64,000 bases of DNA from Edaphochlamys debaryana (GCA_016858145.1 JAEHOE010000063.1:310001-374000); one strand, 5' to 3'. Shown: positions 44,341 through 57,466, counted from the stretch's first letter. The notes: generated by a model not told the origin, from the letters alone. A program made the numbers and translations.

Positions 44341-45927
44341 TCACTCGTCCAAAATGTCCTGCATGCTGGTCACGACGAGGCCACCCGCCGCCACCTCAAA
44401 CGTCAGCGTGCCGGTCAGGAGCGGCGGCAGGGAATCCAGCGACACCTTCAGCATCATGGTCTGCTTCTTGCGGACCAGTGACGCGAGGTTCTCCGGGAGC
44501 GCGAGGTGACCCGACAACAGGTCCGGTCGGTTCACCGCCGCCTGAACGATGCCCTCCGCGTGCTCAAACGCCACCGCCATCATGGGCACCTGCACACAAT
44601 AACGCGATGCGATTAGGTTCCTCCAACCCTTTGCGTCGCCCAACACCTCGGCAAACGGCCCTCACCGGGTTCGGCTCCAGCGCCGAGGACGGCGTCGACG
44701 CCGATCCGCTGCTGCCGGACGACATCGCGCTCCCTCCCGGCATGCCCGCGACCGCGCGGGGACCCGCGCCGTACGTCGTGAACGGCGACCACAAGTGGAA
44801 CTGCAGGACCACGGGCTGGCCGTCGCTGTACGGGTACACGTGTGGGGCCAGACGCTGGTGCCACTCCACACGGTACTCCGACACGGGCGGGCGAATGATG
44901 CAAAGCTTGGGCCGCGCGTAGGCCGTCAGGAGGCGGACCGCCGTCGAAGCCGGAGGGGCGCGGCACAGCAGGTTTCCCATCAGCCACAGCGCCGGAGACG
45001 AACCTGGCTCCACGAGAGCGCCCTTCTTCAGTACGCCGCCGAGCACGACCACCGGGCGACGCTCGTGCATCTGCTCCTCGACCGTGTTGTCAAAATCCTC
45101 GCAGAACGGGTCGTCGTTCTTCGCGGGAATCACCTTGCAGTGGGCGAAGCCCACGTTCTTAATCACGAGGGCACCCGACTCCGAGCGCAGCACGTCGCCC
45201 GTCCCGTCCCGCTTGGCGCCCAGAACCATGCCGTACCGGACACACTTGACGCGTGGGCCCGGGTCCACTTTGCGTCCGTCCAGGTACACCACCACCGCGC
45301 GGCGGCCTGAAGGAAGGTCTGTGTACTTCTCGTCGACCCCCTCGTCCATGAGGGACGACACAGGAATGCGCCGCACGCTATGGCGCTCGCTCTCCACCTT
45401 CAGCCCGGGCACAATCGGGAGGCGCCACTCGCCCAGGAAGTGAATCCGCGAGTTGTTGGTGGTCTTGTACGTCGCGCTGGGGAGCGGCTGGCAGTCTCGC
45501 ATGACCTTGTCTGTGACACCGCTCTTGGGGAGCAGCACCACGTTCTCGAAGCGGATCTGCGAGGCATAAGCTGGCGTCACCAACAAAGAGACGCAACACA
45601 AAAGGCAAGGGTGCAAGTTTGACAATGAAACTCACCAGCCCGCCAAGCGATCCGTCCAGTCGCTCCACGACTTGCTTCATGAAGTGGTAGTCCAGCAGGA
45701 CCACCGCGACATGACTCGCGGGAGTGTCCTTAGCTGGCGGGTACTTGGATTCCGCGTACTGCCAGCCCTTCAGGCCATACGCCATGTCACCAGTCATCCC
45801 GAACTCCTCCGGCGACGGGGGGTTGGGGTTGCGCTGAATGAGCGCTTGCATGCACCAGGCAGGGTTGGACACGTAGTTGCCGACCGTGCTCTGCATGAAT
45901 GCGCCGACAGTGACGCCCGACGACCCC
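44341..45927 (-). CDS. gene G: protein of unknown family, 5' end unresolved
   Basis: Exons (minus) 45636-45927, 44666-45556 and 44341-44589 (TGA) join in phase and give 477 residues. The first visible exon follows an acceptor (TTGTTTGCAG) and is in phase 2, so an upstream exon may be missing; the first in-frame ATG is at 45896 (MQSTVGNYVSNPAWCMQA). The second exon has a VVVYLDGRKVDPG stretch that resembles TIYLDGRAYLPG in gene C of the element. The protein ends FEVAAGGLVVTSMQDILDE. No catalytic motif was recognised. It lies between the right TIR of the element and the metalloprotease exons, so it may be a remnant of a related element. Strand equals that of the protease gene. Confidence 0.6.
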
Positions 45928-47384
45928 CTGCAAACAATTAAGAACCGCGGTCAGGCACCCTCGTCACAACGACAACACGAGGGATTGCCTGCAATATCTA
46001 TTCCAGACGGTGAGCCTGGGTATGAAGTGACGGGGCTGACGAATTCAACACAACGGACCGACGTGCAAGTGAGCGCGAACCCTGGCAACGCAGCACGTCA
46101 AAACGACCTCGTGCACTCCAAATGCGGCCACCACCAACGTGCCTCAATCAAGCACGACTCCCACAAACCCCCCGCACCCATGTATGTGTGTCGCGCGGCG
46201 ATTGAAGGACACTCCCAAATCGCGTCGGTGCTAACAAACGTTCGCAGCCGCGAGGACGCCCTGTAAGGACTCATGTCGCCCATGTTGGACTCATTGTCCA
46301 TCGCATGACTGTGGGACTGGGTAAGAGGGGGAAGGGGACACAACTTCCGTCGGTCCCCCGGTCGGTCACTGGGCCGACCATTTCAACAAGTTGGTGCGCC
46401 CCAGCCACCGCCCCGATGCTTCTCAGGGACAGACTGTGGGACTGGGTAAGACGGGAAAGGAGACACAACTTTGGAGTGTCGGACCGATGTGCTATGAGGG
46501 CACGAACGCTGGGGACGCAAAATGACGAAACGGCCCCGTGCAATGCAAACGAGGCCACCACCGACGTGGATCCGCCCAACATGACTCCCAATGCCCCCCC
46601 CCAACGCATGACTGTAGGACTGGGTAAGAGGTGACAGGGCCGAAAATTTCAACAAGTCCGACCGTCGTGCATGTGGGCGACGAAAGCTGGAGCCGGTCGT
46701 CGTCGAAACGGCCCCATGCATTCCAAACGCGGCCCCCACCGACTTGCCTCAGCCAAGCACGCCTCCCACTGCCCCCTCCAACGCATGTATGTGCATCGCG
46801 CGGCGAAAGAAGCGACTCCCAAATCCCGGCGGCGGCCAGTATAAAGCGTCCCCCGCCGCGAAGACGCCTTCTTCGCTCTTAATCGTATTTTTCGCCCATA
46901 TAACTTTCGTTCCTGCCCACCCCTCGCAACTCGCGTACATTGAATGCCGACCGCCGAGTAAACGCGCAGACCCCACGGTCAAGTCTCGATTTTACAACGG
47001 CTATTCATGCACAATACATTGGGCTGCTCGGGAAAAATCGCGAAAGCAACTTTCGCCTGGGCGCGGACGGATGACGGTGGGTGCCGGGGGGTAATCTCCT
47101 CCGCTTTTCCTACACTACGTTCCGGAGAGCTACGGTCACACAGGCGCGGCAAAGCCGACGGGATTGCGAGTCAGGACAGATGCAGATGATGAGGCACAAG
47201 CAAGCACCGGTGCTGCCGTCTGCTGCAGCACAGCCCCAAGCACCGGTACCCGAGCCTGCACCAAAGCCGCTAGTAGTGGCCTCAGCTTGGGTCTTGGACC
47301 CCACCCAAAGGCGCCAATATTCCGTACGAACGAAGTGGTCACACAGCCTTCACATAGCCTGCCTCACATAGCACCCGTGCGCAC
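45928..47384. repeat. degenerate tandem repeat region upstream of gene G
   Basis: Words such as GACTGTGGGACTGGGTAAGA recur near 46307, 46431 and 46608, and a longer block with CATGTATGTG...CGCGCGGCGA...ACTCCCAAATC...CCGCGA.GACGCC appears near 46180-46262 and 46781-46870, about 600 bp apart. A plus-strand TATAAAG at 46840-46846 lies in the second block. The last about 70 bp (before 47384) should be the start of the metalloprotease intron. No convincing exon was found. Confidence 0.5.
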
Positions 47385-50300
47385 CTCGCCGGGGACCACC
47401 ACGCAGCCCGAGTACGTGTTCCCTCGGTACACCCAGGACGGCAGGCACTTGCAGCGCAGCTCCGTGAGGCACGAGCCCGGGGTGGGCGGAGGCGGCGATG
47501 CGCTAGATGCGCCGCTTGAGACCAGAGCGTTGGGCGTGGTGGCTGCCGCGGCAGGCGGCGGATGTAGTGCGTAGTACTGGGCCCACGTGTACAGAATGGG
47601 ATTGGTTTGGCTGAGGACTTGGTGCATCCACTTGATCTGGCCGTCGGTGAGGTGGCCCAGCGTGAGGTGGCAGATGTCGTACGAGTACTGCGCAGGGGCC
47701 AAGCAAGTACGAAGTTTGAGGGCCAGTTTCTAGAAGTTCCAAAGTCGCACATGAATACAGCTCCGCACAGGCCTATCTGGTGCTTATTAGACTATCAAGA
47801 TCAGTTAGATCAACGCACCGTTAGGTAGTTGCCCAGCTCATCTTTGCCTGACAGGCCGGTGCACGAGTCGAACGTGGTGCCTCCTTCCTCCGCCATCACA
47901 CCGATGCGGGTGAGAGTGGTGTGATATGCGACGTCAAAGCTCGCCTTCATTGTCCGCTCCCACGTTTGGAGGCACAGCCGGTAGGCCTGCTGCGCAAAGC
48001 TCTGCCTCCACACCGGTCCCTTGGTGCTTGGAGTGTCCAGGACCTGCGGGCAGTGGAGCATGCAGCATCCGTCAATACGTTCTGGCTTTTAGCAAAGTTA
48101 GCCGGGAAATAATAATAATAATAGCTACGCAACGGGCGAACCCGTGCGTGCCCCGCTTCGGGGTTGCTAGCCGGGAACCCTTGGTTGAGCTTACCCCGGG
48201 TGCATCTGCGTCAACGCAAGCATCCTCTGCAAACGTATGGCCGAGGCCCAAATGGTGCAAGGTCTCGTGCACCAGGGTTGCCGCGCCGGACTCAAAGTTC
48301 TTCTGGTTGTTGGCCCCGTCTGCACACATGAAGTGCCGAAAGTAAGGCTCGCTCGCTCTCAGCATCCGCATCCCCTACGGCTATAGCTAGCTAGCTCGTG
48401 CCCCCCTGCCTTCAGATCAGCGCCAAACCTGATTCTGGTTATAACCCCTCCCTCAATCCCATCCGGCTGCTGCATGCCGCATGCAACACACCACACCACG
48501 TACCCGTGTTTATGGAGTTCCACGTGAGGCCCATGTGACCGTAGAACGGATCGTCAGTTGCACCCGGCACCCAGGCATAGCCCGCGTAGTCGGTGGGTGG
48601 CTCCTCGCCGGCCACCCAGACATTGATTGTGCGAGGAAAATCGATCGCGCTAGCAGCAATGCTCCCGCCGCATATGTCTGTGGAGGGTAAAGCAGGGTGG
48701 ACCAAAGAACAGCAGGTGGAAGCCAGGTACGGGTCAAGTGCATCAGGTAGGGACCCTGGATGGATGGGAGCAGGACGAAGGGCGTAACCCCATGCATCTG
48801 CTACTCCCATTTTAGCTTAAACCAGAAGCCCCTAGCTAGACGGCTAGGCGTACAAGGGCGGGAGCCTGCCCCTTACGGCTAAATAGTAAAAAGCCTATAA
48901 GTATGTCGACCCTCGTCTTGCTGCATCGCATGCAGTGGCCCCGACCACCACCTCCCCTGCATCCACCCATCCGCCCCCTGCTCACTGTAGAAGTAGTCCC
49001 CTTTGGTGCACGCAAGGTAAGCGTCCCTCGAAGGCTGGACCAGGTACGCAATCCTTGAGGGTGTCAAGGGCCGGCACCGGTATGAGGGGGGAGCCGAAGG
49101 TGTGAGCAGAATGTCTGAGCTTTGCATGCAACTGCGGCAAAACCCCCCGGGGTTACCCCGTATCCGGCGTGCGTGCTTCCCAGCCTTCCCAGCCTTGACA
49201 CGAGTCAGGCCAGACTCAAAATCGTGTCGCAGTAGTCGCAGCGCTCAGCGCGCGTGCTCGTGGCTAGATAGGCACCCCCGCCCCACGCACCCGCCCTCCC
49301 CCCAGCAGGTTCCGCGCGTAGCCCCGCCTACCTGGGCACCGCACGGACCTCCGACACAAACAGGTTGACCCCGGCAGCCTCCAGTCGGGTGTTGGCGACC
49401 ATAACCATGCGCCGTATCATTTCAGCGGAGCGCTCGTACTTGGGCGGCCCAAACGTGCCGTCAGCGTTCCTGGCACAAGAGTAGTAGTGGGGAGGACGTA
49501 CGGCGGGGGTGATTTTTGGGTTTTCATATCATAGCTTGATCATAGCTTGATGATGCCTCACAGCCATCAACCGGCGCCAAGCAATGCCCAGCCTTGATGA
49601 GTTGACAGCTGACGGCACGCACCCCGCCCGCCAATCATGCATGCTGCCTCAATGGTCTCCGTCAGCAGCTCCCTGCTGCTACGTCATGCGCACGCCAAGC
49701 TCGTCCTTGGGGCACCACCTACTTGTAGAGGACCACATGAAAGGCTGCGGGAATGAGCAGCCGCGCCCGCTTGTCGGGCGTGGCGGGCGTGAAACCAGGA
49801 GGCAATATCGGCGGTGCGGGCATGTAGGGGTCGGCCTCCGGGCGAGTGTCCGGGGTGTCGTCATCGGGAACAGGGCTGACGTCCAGGAAGGCGCTTGGCT
49901 CGAGCAGGGCCTGATGGGCAGGGACAAGGTAAGTATGACGCATCACGATTTACACGATTACTGGCGCATTGTACCACGTTTTTCAAACTTGCCCATCGAT
50001 CCACGGCCCCGTCTCACGGTCAAATTTAGATCCTCCAGACCAATGATTGGCTGAAACGTCATGTTGGGTCGGATGGGGTTTGCATGGTACTTCTCCATTG
50101 CTCCCTGCAGCTCCGACATGTCAGTGCTGACGTGGGCCAGCGTGTAGTAAATGTTTACGATCTGTGGGCGGGGTGCGTACGGCGGGAAATGTGCACGTCA
50201 AAAAAAACCCGGCAGTTAGGTCTTCAGTAGTTCATCTCCCCCACAGTGCTCGAAGCTCACCGTGGTAAGCTCACCGTGGTATCTATCTAATCCAGCCGCA

Positions 50301-52091
50301 GCCCTTTTCCCATGGTGTGCTGCCGTAGCTGCCGCCACGCACCCCATCCAGCACGCCCCTTCCTGACCCTTCCGGCTCACCAGGTCGACGATTGTGGGGT
50401 CATCATTGTAAGCAAACTGCAGCTTCTTGACGGCCATGCGCAGCTTGCTTTTCGAAGTGGGTATCTTTGGGTCAGCTGGCTTCAGCGCCAACGCCAGCTA
50501 GCAAGGCAGCAGGGAGCGAGCGGTCAGGTTCGTAAACAGGAGTCGGCATGCTGGAGAAGGTTAAGCTGGGTCCCTTGCAACCATCTCTTTGAAACCACCC
50601 CCGCTGTCTAGCTACGCTGTCACCCGGTAGGTGGCAGAGCGCCATAGGTGCTCAAGTATCAAGTCACAAGTAAAGAAACAGCATGCTATAAACTGAGCGC
50701 CGCCTCACCAGCTGCTTTATCTGCTCTGGAGGCTGCGCTTCTGACAAGCGTGCCCAATACGACGCGGGTGGAGGTGCAGAGGGTGGCGCGCCACCGGCGG
50801 GTGGTGAGAAACCTAGGATTGAGCAATACGAGCGGCAGGCGTTAGGACGGACATGCTGAGCTCGGCAGCTTAGGCCCAGCTAGCAGAGCGCCCTTAGATG
50901 ATATGCCCGAGCCAGGCCCCCAGTGATCGCAATGGGACGTGTGCATGCTTGTTAGGGCAATCGTGTATCTCAAGCACTGCTTTATGTCTACGACTAATAG
51001 TGGGCCCACCTTGAGAAGAGGGCGAATTTGGCAAGCTGGTCAGCAAGACGTCCAATCCGTCGACCAGAGCCGTTGAGATCGTGTCGATATTCGGTAGAAA
51101 GTCCGGCGTCATCTGCGTTGGGCCCGGTTGGGCAGCTAGTCAAGCACCCCTCAACCTGTTCGATCTTGTGCACCCGTATGTACCTCGAGCGGCATATGGC
51201 GGGTCCTGACTGTACCCCTCATCCACGCACGGCACCTACCTGCAGCCTCTGTGCCACGCTGACCAGACGGGTGAGAGCGGCCTCGTCGTCACTGTAGCGC
51301 TTCAGCACTGCACGTGAACGGGCAATCAGCAAGATGGGCACATCGTGGCCGCCCGGATCGTGGCCGCCAGGCGCAGCACGCAAACTTACAAGCCCAGCCA
51401 TCTAGCCCATCCAGGTAACGCGCAGCAACTTCGCTGCTCGCTCGGTTGCTTGATTGCAGCACAGAAGGCGCGCTGATGAACAAGTACCGGGCCACCCCAG
51501 CCGGCCCCGCCAAGCCCCGCCCCCAACTGAGGGTCACACGCCCCATGTGGATGGAGAAGTCTCCTCTGTATGTCATGGCCCACGCCCACATCTACATTGT
51601 GCCAGCAGGACCCGAGGGCTGATGACGTTATCTGACCCCACCAGGGTCGACAGCAGGAGCGTCAAGGCGTGGGAGCCGGCGGCGAGGCTGCCGTACTGCT
51701 GCCGCGCCATGTCAGACTCTGTGCCATTGTCGTACGCGAGCTGGGCGAACGAAACCACGTCTTGTGGAACATCTGGGTTGTCCTGCAGACCGATAAACGC
51801 AAACATGAGGTCGGAGCGTAAGAGTCCCGAGGTTTGGCATCAAGCGATCTGTATTCTTCTCAGACAAGGTAAGGCGGACGCTGGCGGCGGGGAAGGCAAG
51901 CAGCAGTAGCAGCAGAAGCGGCCGGGTCGTGTCGGAACGTGTAATGATGCATCATGCTGAGAGGTTAAACTGATTGGATGCCTAGCTGATCAGCTTTGGA
52001 ACACTGGAGGCACGCGCCCATTGTGGGGGACGCTGCCCCATAGTTAAACCCATGCTACCCATGCTCACCTCAGTCACATCCGCTGGTGCAT
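47385..52091 (-). pseudogene. M43/pappalysin-like secreted metalloprotease, 5' and middle exons (split gene)
   Basis: Fifteen minus-strand exons keep phase: 52069-52091, 51637-51782, 51390-51565, 51240-51307, 51010-51112, 50709-50740, 50381-50497, 50018-50161, 49723-49910, 49332-49469, 48986-49053, 48504-48677, 48195-48319, 47819-48043, 47385-47687. Exon 48195-48319 encodes LVHETLHHLGLGHTF, the HExxHxxGxxH zinc site, followed by a CVDADAPG.LDTP stretch; RLLIPAAFHVVLYK and TINVWVAGEEP...GYAWVP upstream, and SYDICHLTLGHLTDGQIKWM downstream fit the M43 fold. A cysteine domain (CKCLPSWVYRGNTYSGC) begins the C-terminal part and finishes at 24414-23741. The N-terminus and signal peptide would be beyond 52091, separated by copy 2 of the element. 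These exons look intact; the gene as a whole is split and its last exon is damaged. Confidence 0.75.
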
Positions 52092-52096
52092 CTGGG

Positions 52097-52117
52097 ACAA
52101 GGCTGGTAGCCAGGAGG
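52097..52117 (+). repeat. left terminal repeat of the element, copy 2
   Basis: ACAAGGCTGGTAGCCAGGAG plus G, identical to 24417-24437. The flanking bases are CATCTGGG, different from the flank at 24417, which fixes the element boundary at ACAA. Confidence 0.8.
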
Positions 52118-52548
52118 ACCGTAGCTCGGCCCGTGGGTCCAGTGATGCACCACAGAGTTGTTACAAGGTGTGAGCGGCGGGGCATGGGCCGTGTCTTGTG
52201 GGAAGCACCGAACATGGCTCGCCAGTCCGAGTCAGTCGGGAAGGTATGGGATGCCAAGTTCGAAAAGATTGTTGGGTATAATAGAGTACAGCCATGCATG
52301 TGAACGTATTGCAGGGCATGGTTCGGAAAGTACTGTCCAGTTGTCTATGTTAACCAAGATGGCAGCCATGGGAGGTTAATGCACATGTGGAATGAACGAG
52401 GAGCGCGTCGGTAACCCAGCCGATGAAAAAACGCAGCCGACCGACCATGACCGACCGACCGACCGACCATGAACGAATGCCCCGTCACCACCCCCACCCC
52501 CCTGCCAACCATGAGGATGGCCTGTGGGTCTGCAGTGATGCCCTCCTA
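52118..52548. other. 3' UTR and terminal region of the element next to A3
   Basis: Same as 24438-24872. Minus-strand TGTAA near 52161-52165. The GACC microsatellite (near 52439-52469) is shorter than in copy 1. Confidence 0.6.
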
Positions 52549-55053
52549 CTAGCTGTGCGTGGCGACGAGGAGGTTCTTCACAGCTTCCACGAAGTCCTGT
52601 AGCGACGCACCCTCCCTCATCCCGCGCCTCGCGACGGTGGTGGCAGCCTGTCGGTGCAGGAGTGGAGGCAGGTGAGTGTGCATTCGCCGGGGCGGGGGCG
52701 GGAGTGTGCTTAAGGTCGGGGGGAGGGGAGTACTGAACCAGCCAAGTACCCACCAGCTGTACGAGGGTCGACCAGGACACGCGCGCTCCGAAGATCTGCA
52801 GGTCGTCGATGGCGGCGTACATGGTGTATAGTTGCGCGAGGAGGAGGTTGGCGGCGTTGTTGTTCTCGGTCTCCACCATCCACCACGACCAGTTCTCGTC
52901 GGACGGCCTCCGCGGAGCCCTTGCGAGGCTGAGTCCAACTCCTCGGAAGGGCAGGACCGCGGAGAGGGGCTTGGGGACGTGTCCCTGCTGTCCGGCGGCA
53001 CGAGGCGTCGCCCAGAGGTCGGGGTCGCCGAAGACGTCGTTGATGCAGTTGACCATGCGGACCAGCCGGTCTCGCAGGTTCTGGCCGCAGCCGATGACGA
53101 CGGTGCGGAAGCGTGAGTCCATGATCTTGTGCGTGCCGACGTCCACGAAGTGGCTGATGACCGTCTCATTGGCGCAGTCACGGATGAGGTTGCGGGCGTC
53201 GGCGTTCAGCGTCCTGACCTGTAGGCCCACGTTCGGCACAGTTGCAGTCACCATGCTTTGAGTCCCCGGCCCGCAGTGCCACACGAGGTCGTGGGGGATG
53301 CTGAAGGTGCCCTCCACCACGGCGGGAACGGCGAACGCGGAGGAGACCTCGATGTGCAGGCTCTTGAGCGTTATGAGCTGGTCGCTCGCGTTGCGGAGGG
53401 CACGCAGCGCGTCTTGCGTGGTGGGGTCGGGCCAGCGCAGGAACATCGCCTGCATCATGACCTCCACCCCCGGCACTGGCGGGCCCTGCGACGCTGATGC
53501 GCCGGCGCTGCTGTGCTCCGAACGGTACAGGTCCGACCATCGCAGGAGCTCGCACCGCGTGGCGATGGCGTAGAAGACTGTCCGCATCTCTTCGAAGATC
53601 GCAGGCATGTTAGCGTACATGATGTCAACGGAGCGGATGTCCAGCAGCTCGCAGGTCTTGTCGCCGTGGGCGCTGGCCCGTGTGGTCTGTTCCGATGGGC
53701 CCGCTCCCCCTGCTGCAGCGTCGCCGCCGCCGTCGTCAGATGCTCCCGGCTCGCGGCGACCCGCGACCTCGGTCCCTTCCGTGAGCTCCTCCAGCAGCTG
53801 CAGTCTGTTGAGGAAGTCGTCGGACGGGTGCGGCCCCACGTAGTCCTCGTGCGTGATGGGGGTCAGCTCGAACAGTCGCAAGCTGAAGTCCAGGTTGGGG
53901 AGCATCGTCAGTCGCTCCAGCGACTTCGGGGCGCTGTTGAGGTGGCGTAGGAATGTCAGGCGGACGCTGTCCGTGCCGTCGTTTGAGAGGAGCGTGTCTG
54001 CCGTGTGCACGATCAGGCGCTTCAGGCCGGGCATCACGGGCAGCATCCACCAGGGATTTTGCTCTGTGAGGTAGTGGAACTGTAGCTGCGCCTCCCAGCC
54101 CAGCGTGAAGGTCACTACGCCGGGCCGGGCGCGGGGTTGGTTGTTGCCGTCGAGGGTCGCAGCCCGCAGAACGCAGGCAATGTCGAAGTCAGCGACGGTC
54201 CAGGACGTGATGTGCTGTGCCGATCTGAAGATCGCCGCGAGGTTCCACGTGAAGAGGTCAGAGTCGCTTGGTCGCGCCTGTGTGTCGGGAGCAAGGAGGT
54301 GTTGTTGGATGGCGAAGCGGCGACGCGGGAGGTCAGAGTTGCTGCGAGCAACACTCGCTCAAGCAGGCATGGGATCGTGCCCTTGATGTTGGGACACCGT
54401 CGGCGAGCGGTGGAACCCGGGTGCTTGCCCGTTGCGTTCCCCCTACTCACCAGGATGTGTAGCCCCCGGGCGTAAGGGAATGCGGCCACAAGTGTCCGTA
54501 TCAGGTCGCAGGGGATGAGGTGCGCGTCGAGGCGCGTTGCCGACTGGAGCGAGACGTCGCGCACGTTCCGCCCGAGCCCTGGGCCCGTCGTCCACGCCCA
54601 TTCTTGCTGCGCCTTGAAGTATGCTGCCCCGGCATCCACGTAATTGTCGATGGGGGAGTTGGGGGGCTTGGCTGGGAACCAGGGCTCCGCTGGCGTTTTG
54701 TCGCCCAGGTGGTTGCGGATGATGCAGTCCATGAGGAGGAGCAGGCGCCGGTTGCACTCGTCGTTGTCAGCGGTCCGGACCATGACCTTCTGGACGTTCG
54801 CCGTGCGTTGCAGTAGGGCCCACACCGAGTCCGTGATTTTATCCGGCATGAGGTCAATCCTCAGGCAAAGCTCGTCCGTCTCCGCGTCGAAGATGCTCCT
54901 GAAGCTCTTGCACGCCAGCCGGATCGCGTGCTTGTCGCATGGGTCGAAGCGAGCCGCGCCCTTCTTCAGCTGCCAACGCAAGATAGTCTGCAGCAGTTTG
55001 GTTGACTCTTCAGGCGTACGGAAGGAAGGCTCCATGGCTTCCGCGAGCTCCAT
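52549..55053 (-). CDS. gene A (A3): F-box/LRR-like protein of the element, intact
   Basis: Exons 54451-55053, 52754-54277 and 52549-52647 have the same lengths (603, 1524, 99 nt) and phases as A2, with ATG at 55053 and TAG at 52549-52551. Differences from A2 are scattered substitutions (for example a Trp for Arg in SVWALLQRT), with no stop or frameshift seen in these exons. Two full-length open copies plus a fragment suggest the gene is under constraint or that duplication is recent. Confidence 0.75.
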
Positions 55054-55491
55054 TGCAGCTGCTACGTCAGTGCGCGGAGCGGGCCGTAGCGTCAATGGCA
55101 ATTTCACCCTCAAGCGTTGTTCTGAATATGTTGTGCAGCGGAAGTCAGCGTCCGAGCCGTTCTGTTACATCTCGTGGAATTGTGGAAGTTTCTTCCCACG
55201 GTGTGGTGGTCGCCCAATCGCGCCGTGCGCGTCGCGGGAGGGCGCGATGAGCCTCCCCCGGCGCCCCCTTCGTCACAGCGCCTCTAAAACACAGCGTTGC
55301 TTGCGCCTCCATCATATGCCGACCCCTGGCCATTTGCATGTGTGCGTCGGGCATCCCCCCCCCTCTCCAATCAAAACAGCTACATCGCGGCGACGGCTTA
55401 CTGCCGAGAGCTCATTCACACGTCGCCCCCCCGACCCCGTTTTTCCGGCCCTCGACCCCCACTGCCCCACGCCCATCCCTATCAAACGTCG
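55054..55491. other. spacer between genes A3 and B2
   Basis: No exon recognised; equivalent of 30503-30965 without the about 35-bp insertion. Minus-strand TGTAA of B2 lies near 55165-55170. Confidence 0.5.
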
Positions 55492-57466
55492 GGGTGCAAG
55501 CTGTACATGCGCTGAGTGCACTCGATGATGAAGAGGAAGTCGTTCCCGCTGCAGCCGGGGCCTGCCTCCTTGAGTGCCTGCACGTAACGCACGGTAGCCG
55601 TTATGTAGCGTCAGGGCCTGCAAGTCCTAGAGGAACGAGTGATCCAGTCGAGCATGGTTGATGCGTAGGGCCCCACCTCTTCCACGATGACGTTCCACTC
55701 CTGGTCGCTTGCCAGGAAGCGGTTCCCGCTACTGCGGTCACCGTCTTGGTGGTAAAACTCCTGCAGCAGCAGAGCTGCCGCCACACGCGTCCCACACTGC
55801 ACGACATACACGCGCAGGCCGTCCCCATCGGCCGGCGCGTTGGTGACGAGCGCGTGGGCAAAGAGCTCGGCCGCCCACTCCACGGTGGTGTGCTTGATGC
55901 CGTAGAGGTCGAGCGTGGAAATGGCGTCGCGCAGATGGAGGGCGAAGGAGGTCGTGCTGACTATGATGATGGTGCGGGCGTCCGCCACCGTGAAGGCCCC
56001 GTGGCGGGTGTCCCTGAGTCTCGCTCGGGCGGCGCGGCACACACGCTCGTATGCTGCCTCAGCGGCCGCAGGCGAACGTGTGGCCCATGCCGATGACTTC
56101 ATCGCCTCCAGATCGTGGTGGTACCGGTGGTACCCCGCGTACGGAAACCACGTGAGGGTGGTGGGCACTCCCAGGACGGCCATCATGTCGACGACGTGGT
56201 CGCGGCGAGGTCGGTGCACCATGATGTTCTGCGTCCCCACGTACCGGCAGAGCTTCAGGACTCTTGCGACATCGACGAGCCCCTGCCGAATGTCCGTTCC
56301 GCTAACGTGCGCGTGGCTGATGCGGAACGTGGGCGCTAGCGACGCCGGGTGAGCTTGAGCGGAGGCCTCCACCAGCGACGCAAGGGCGCACCACAGGTGT
56401 TGGTCAGTGTGGTCCAGGTGCACCAGCATCGTGTGAACGCTTGTGAGGCGTCGCCCTTCCAGCTGCGTCTGGTCAGGCAGGCTCCAGACCACCTCCACGT
56501 CGTCGCCGATTTGAAGCCGTGTCAGCTGCGGGGCAGCAGCCGGCGCGTGCACACACAAGCTCGCCGCCAAACCCGCGACGCTCGCTGGGTCGGGGGCGTA
56601 GATGAACGTGTCGCGGCCGTTGACCTCCAGAGCTCGCAGTGCCGGGAAGCAGGGGAGAGCGGTATGGAGGTTCTCCACGAGCCTGGGACAGCACTTGCGG
56701 TCTCGAGAGCCGACGACGAGCGTGGTCACGCAGGGCAGGCTGCAGCCTGTGAGGGCCTGCAGGCTGTCCATGCTGGGAAGCGTCAGGCTGTTCAGCCGCG
56801 CACTCCAGAGCACGAGGGCATCGTGCAGGACGCTGTAGTCCGGTCCGTCCACCCCTTTCCGGAGGTCGGTCTCCAGCGTGAAGGCGGTCACGTTTGGGAA
56901 CGTCTCGGCCACCGCGGCGAGGTCTTGCGGCGCGATGGGCGGTGGGCGTCGTAGTGCATTGACGAGCCCACAATCCGTACGTGCGAGACTTCCGCCCCTC
57001 TCGTGGTTGACTCACGGATGTACCGCAAGAGGTCGCGGAGTTGCGTGGGGTCGTCCGCGGGGTCGGCCGCGTGCAGGGTGATACACCTCAGTCGTTCCAG
57101 GGCGGCGAGCAGGCGGCCGACTTGATGTCCACCGCCTCTTCCAGGTGCTATGTCGGTCCGGGCATTGTTGAGCCCAGTGCGGGACTTGAGGAACACCGAC
57201 TCGGTGTTGAGGTCGACGCATCCGTGAACCTCGCTGCTTACTAGCCTCAGTTTTTTAAGGCTCAAGAATAGCATTCCCCGTTTCAGCACGACGCCCAGAG
57301 CGTCAGTAAATGTCGGCACGTCGTGTTGCCCGAGGTAAGAGTTAGCGGCGGCCATTTCGAGGGAATGCAGGCTCGCCCTTGCCACCGGTCGCTGCCCGTG
57401 TGCTATCCACCGCGGTTGTATGTAGAGCGTGGATGTATGTGAGAATTGCGCAGCGGCCTGCTTCAT
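55492..57466 (-). pseudogene. gene B (B2), frameshifted and with a nonsense codon
   Basis: Start ATG at 57466 and stop at 55492-55494 correspond to B1. Two lesions: about 2 extra bases near 56938-56944 (CCCACCGCCCATCG against CCCACCCCATCG in B1) and TGA at 55611-55613 where B1 has CGA (CPRRYITA context). It therefore yields at best two separate ORFs of 192 and 433 codons. Confidence 0.8.
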
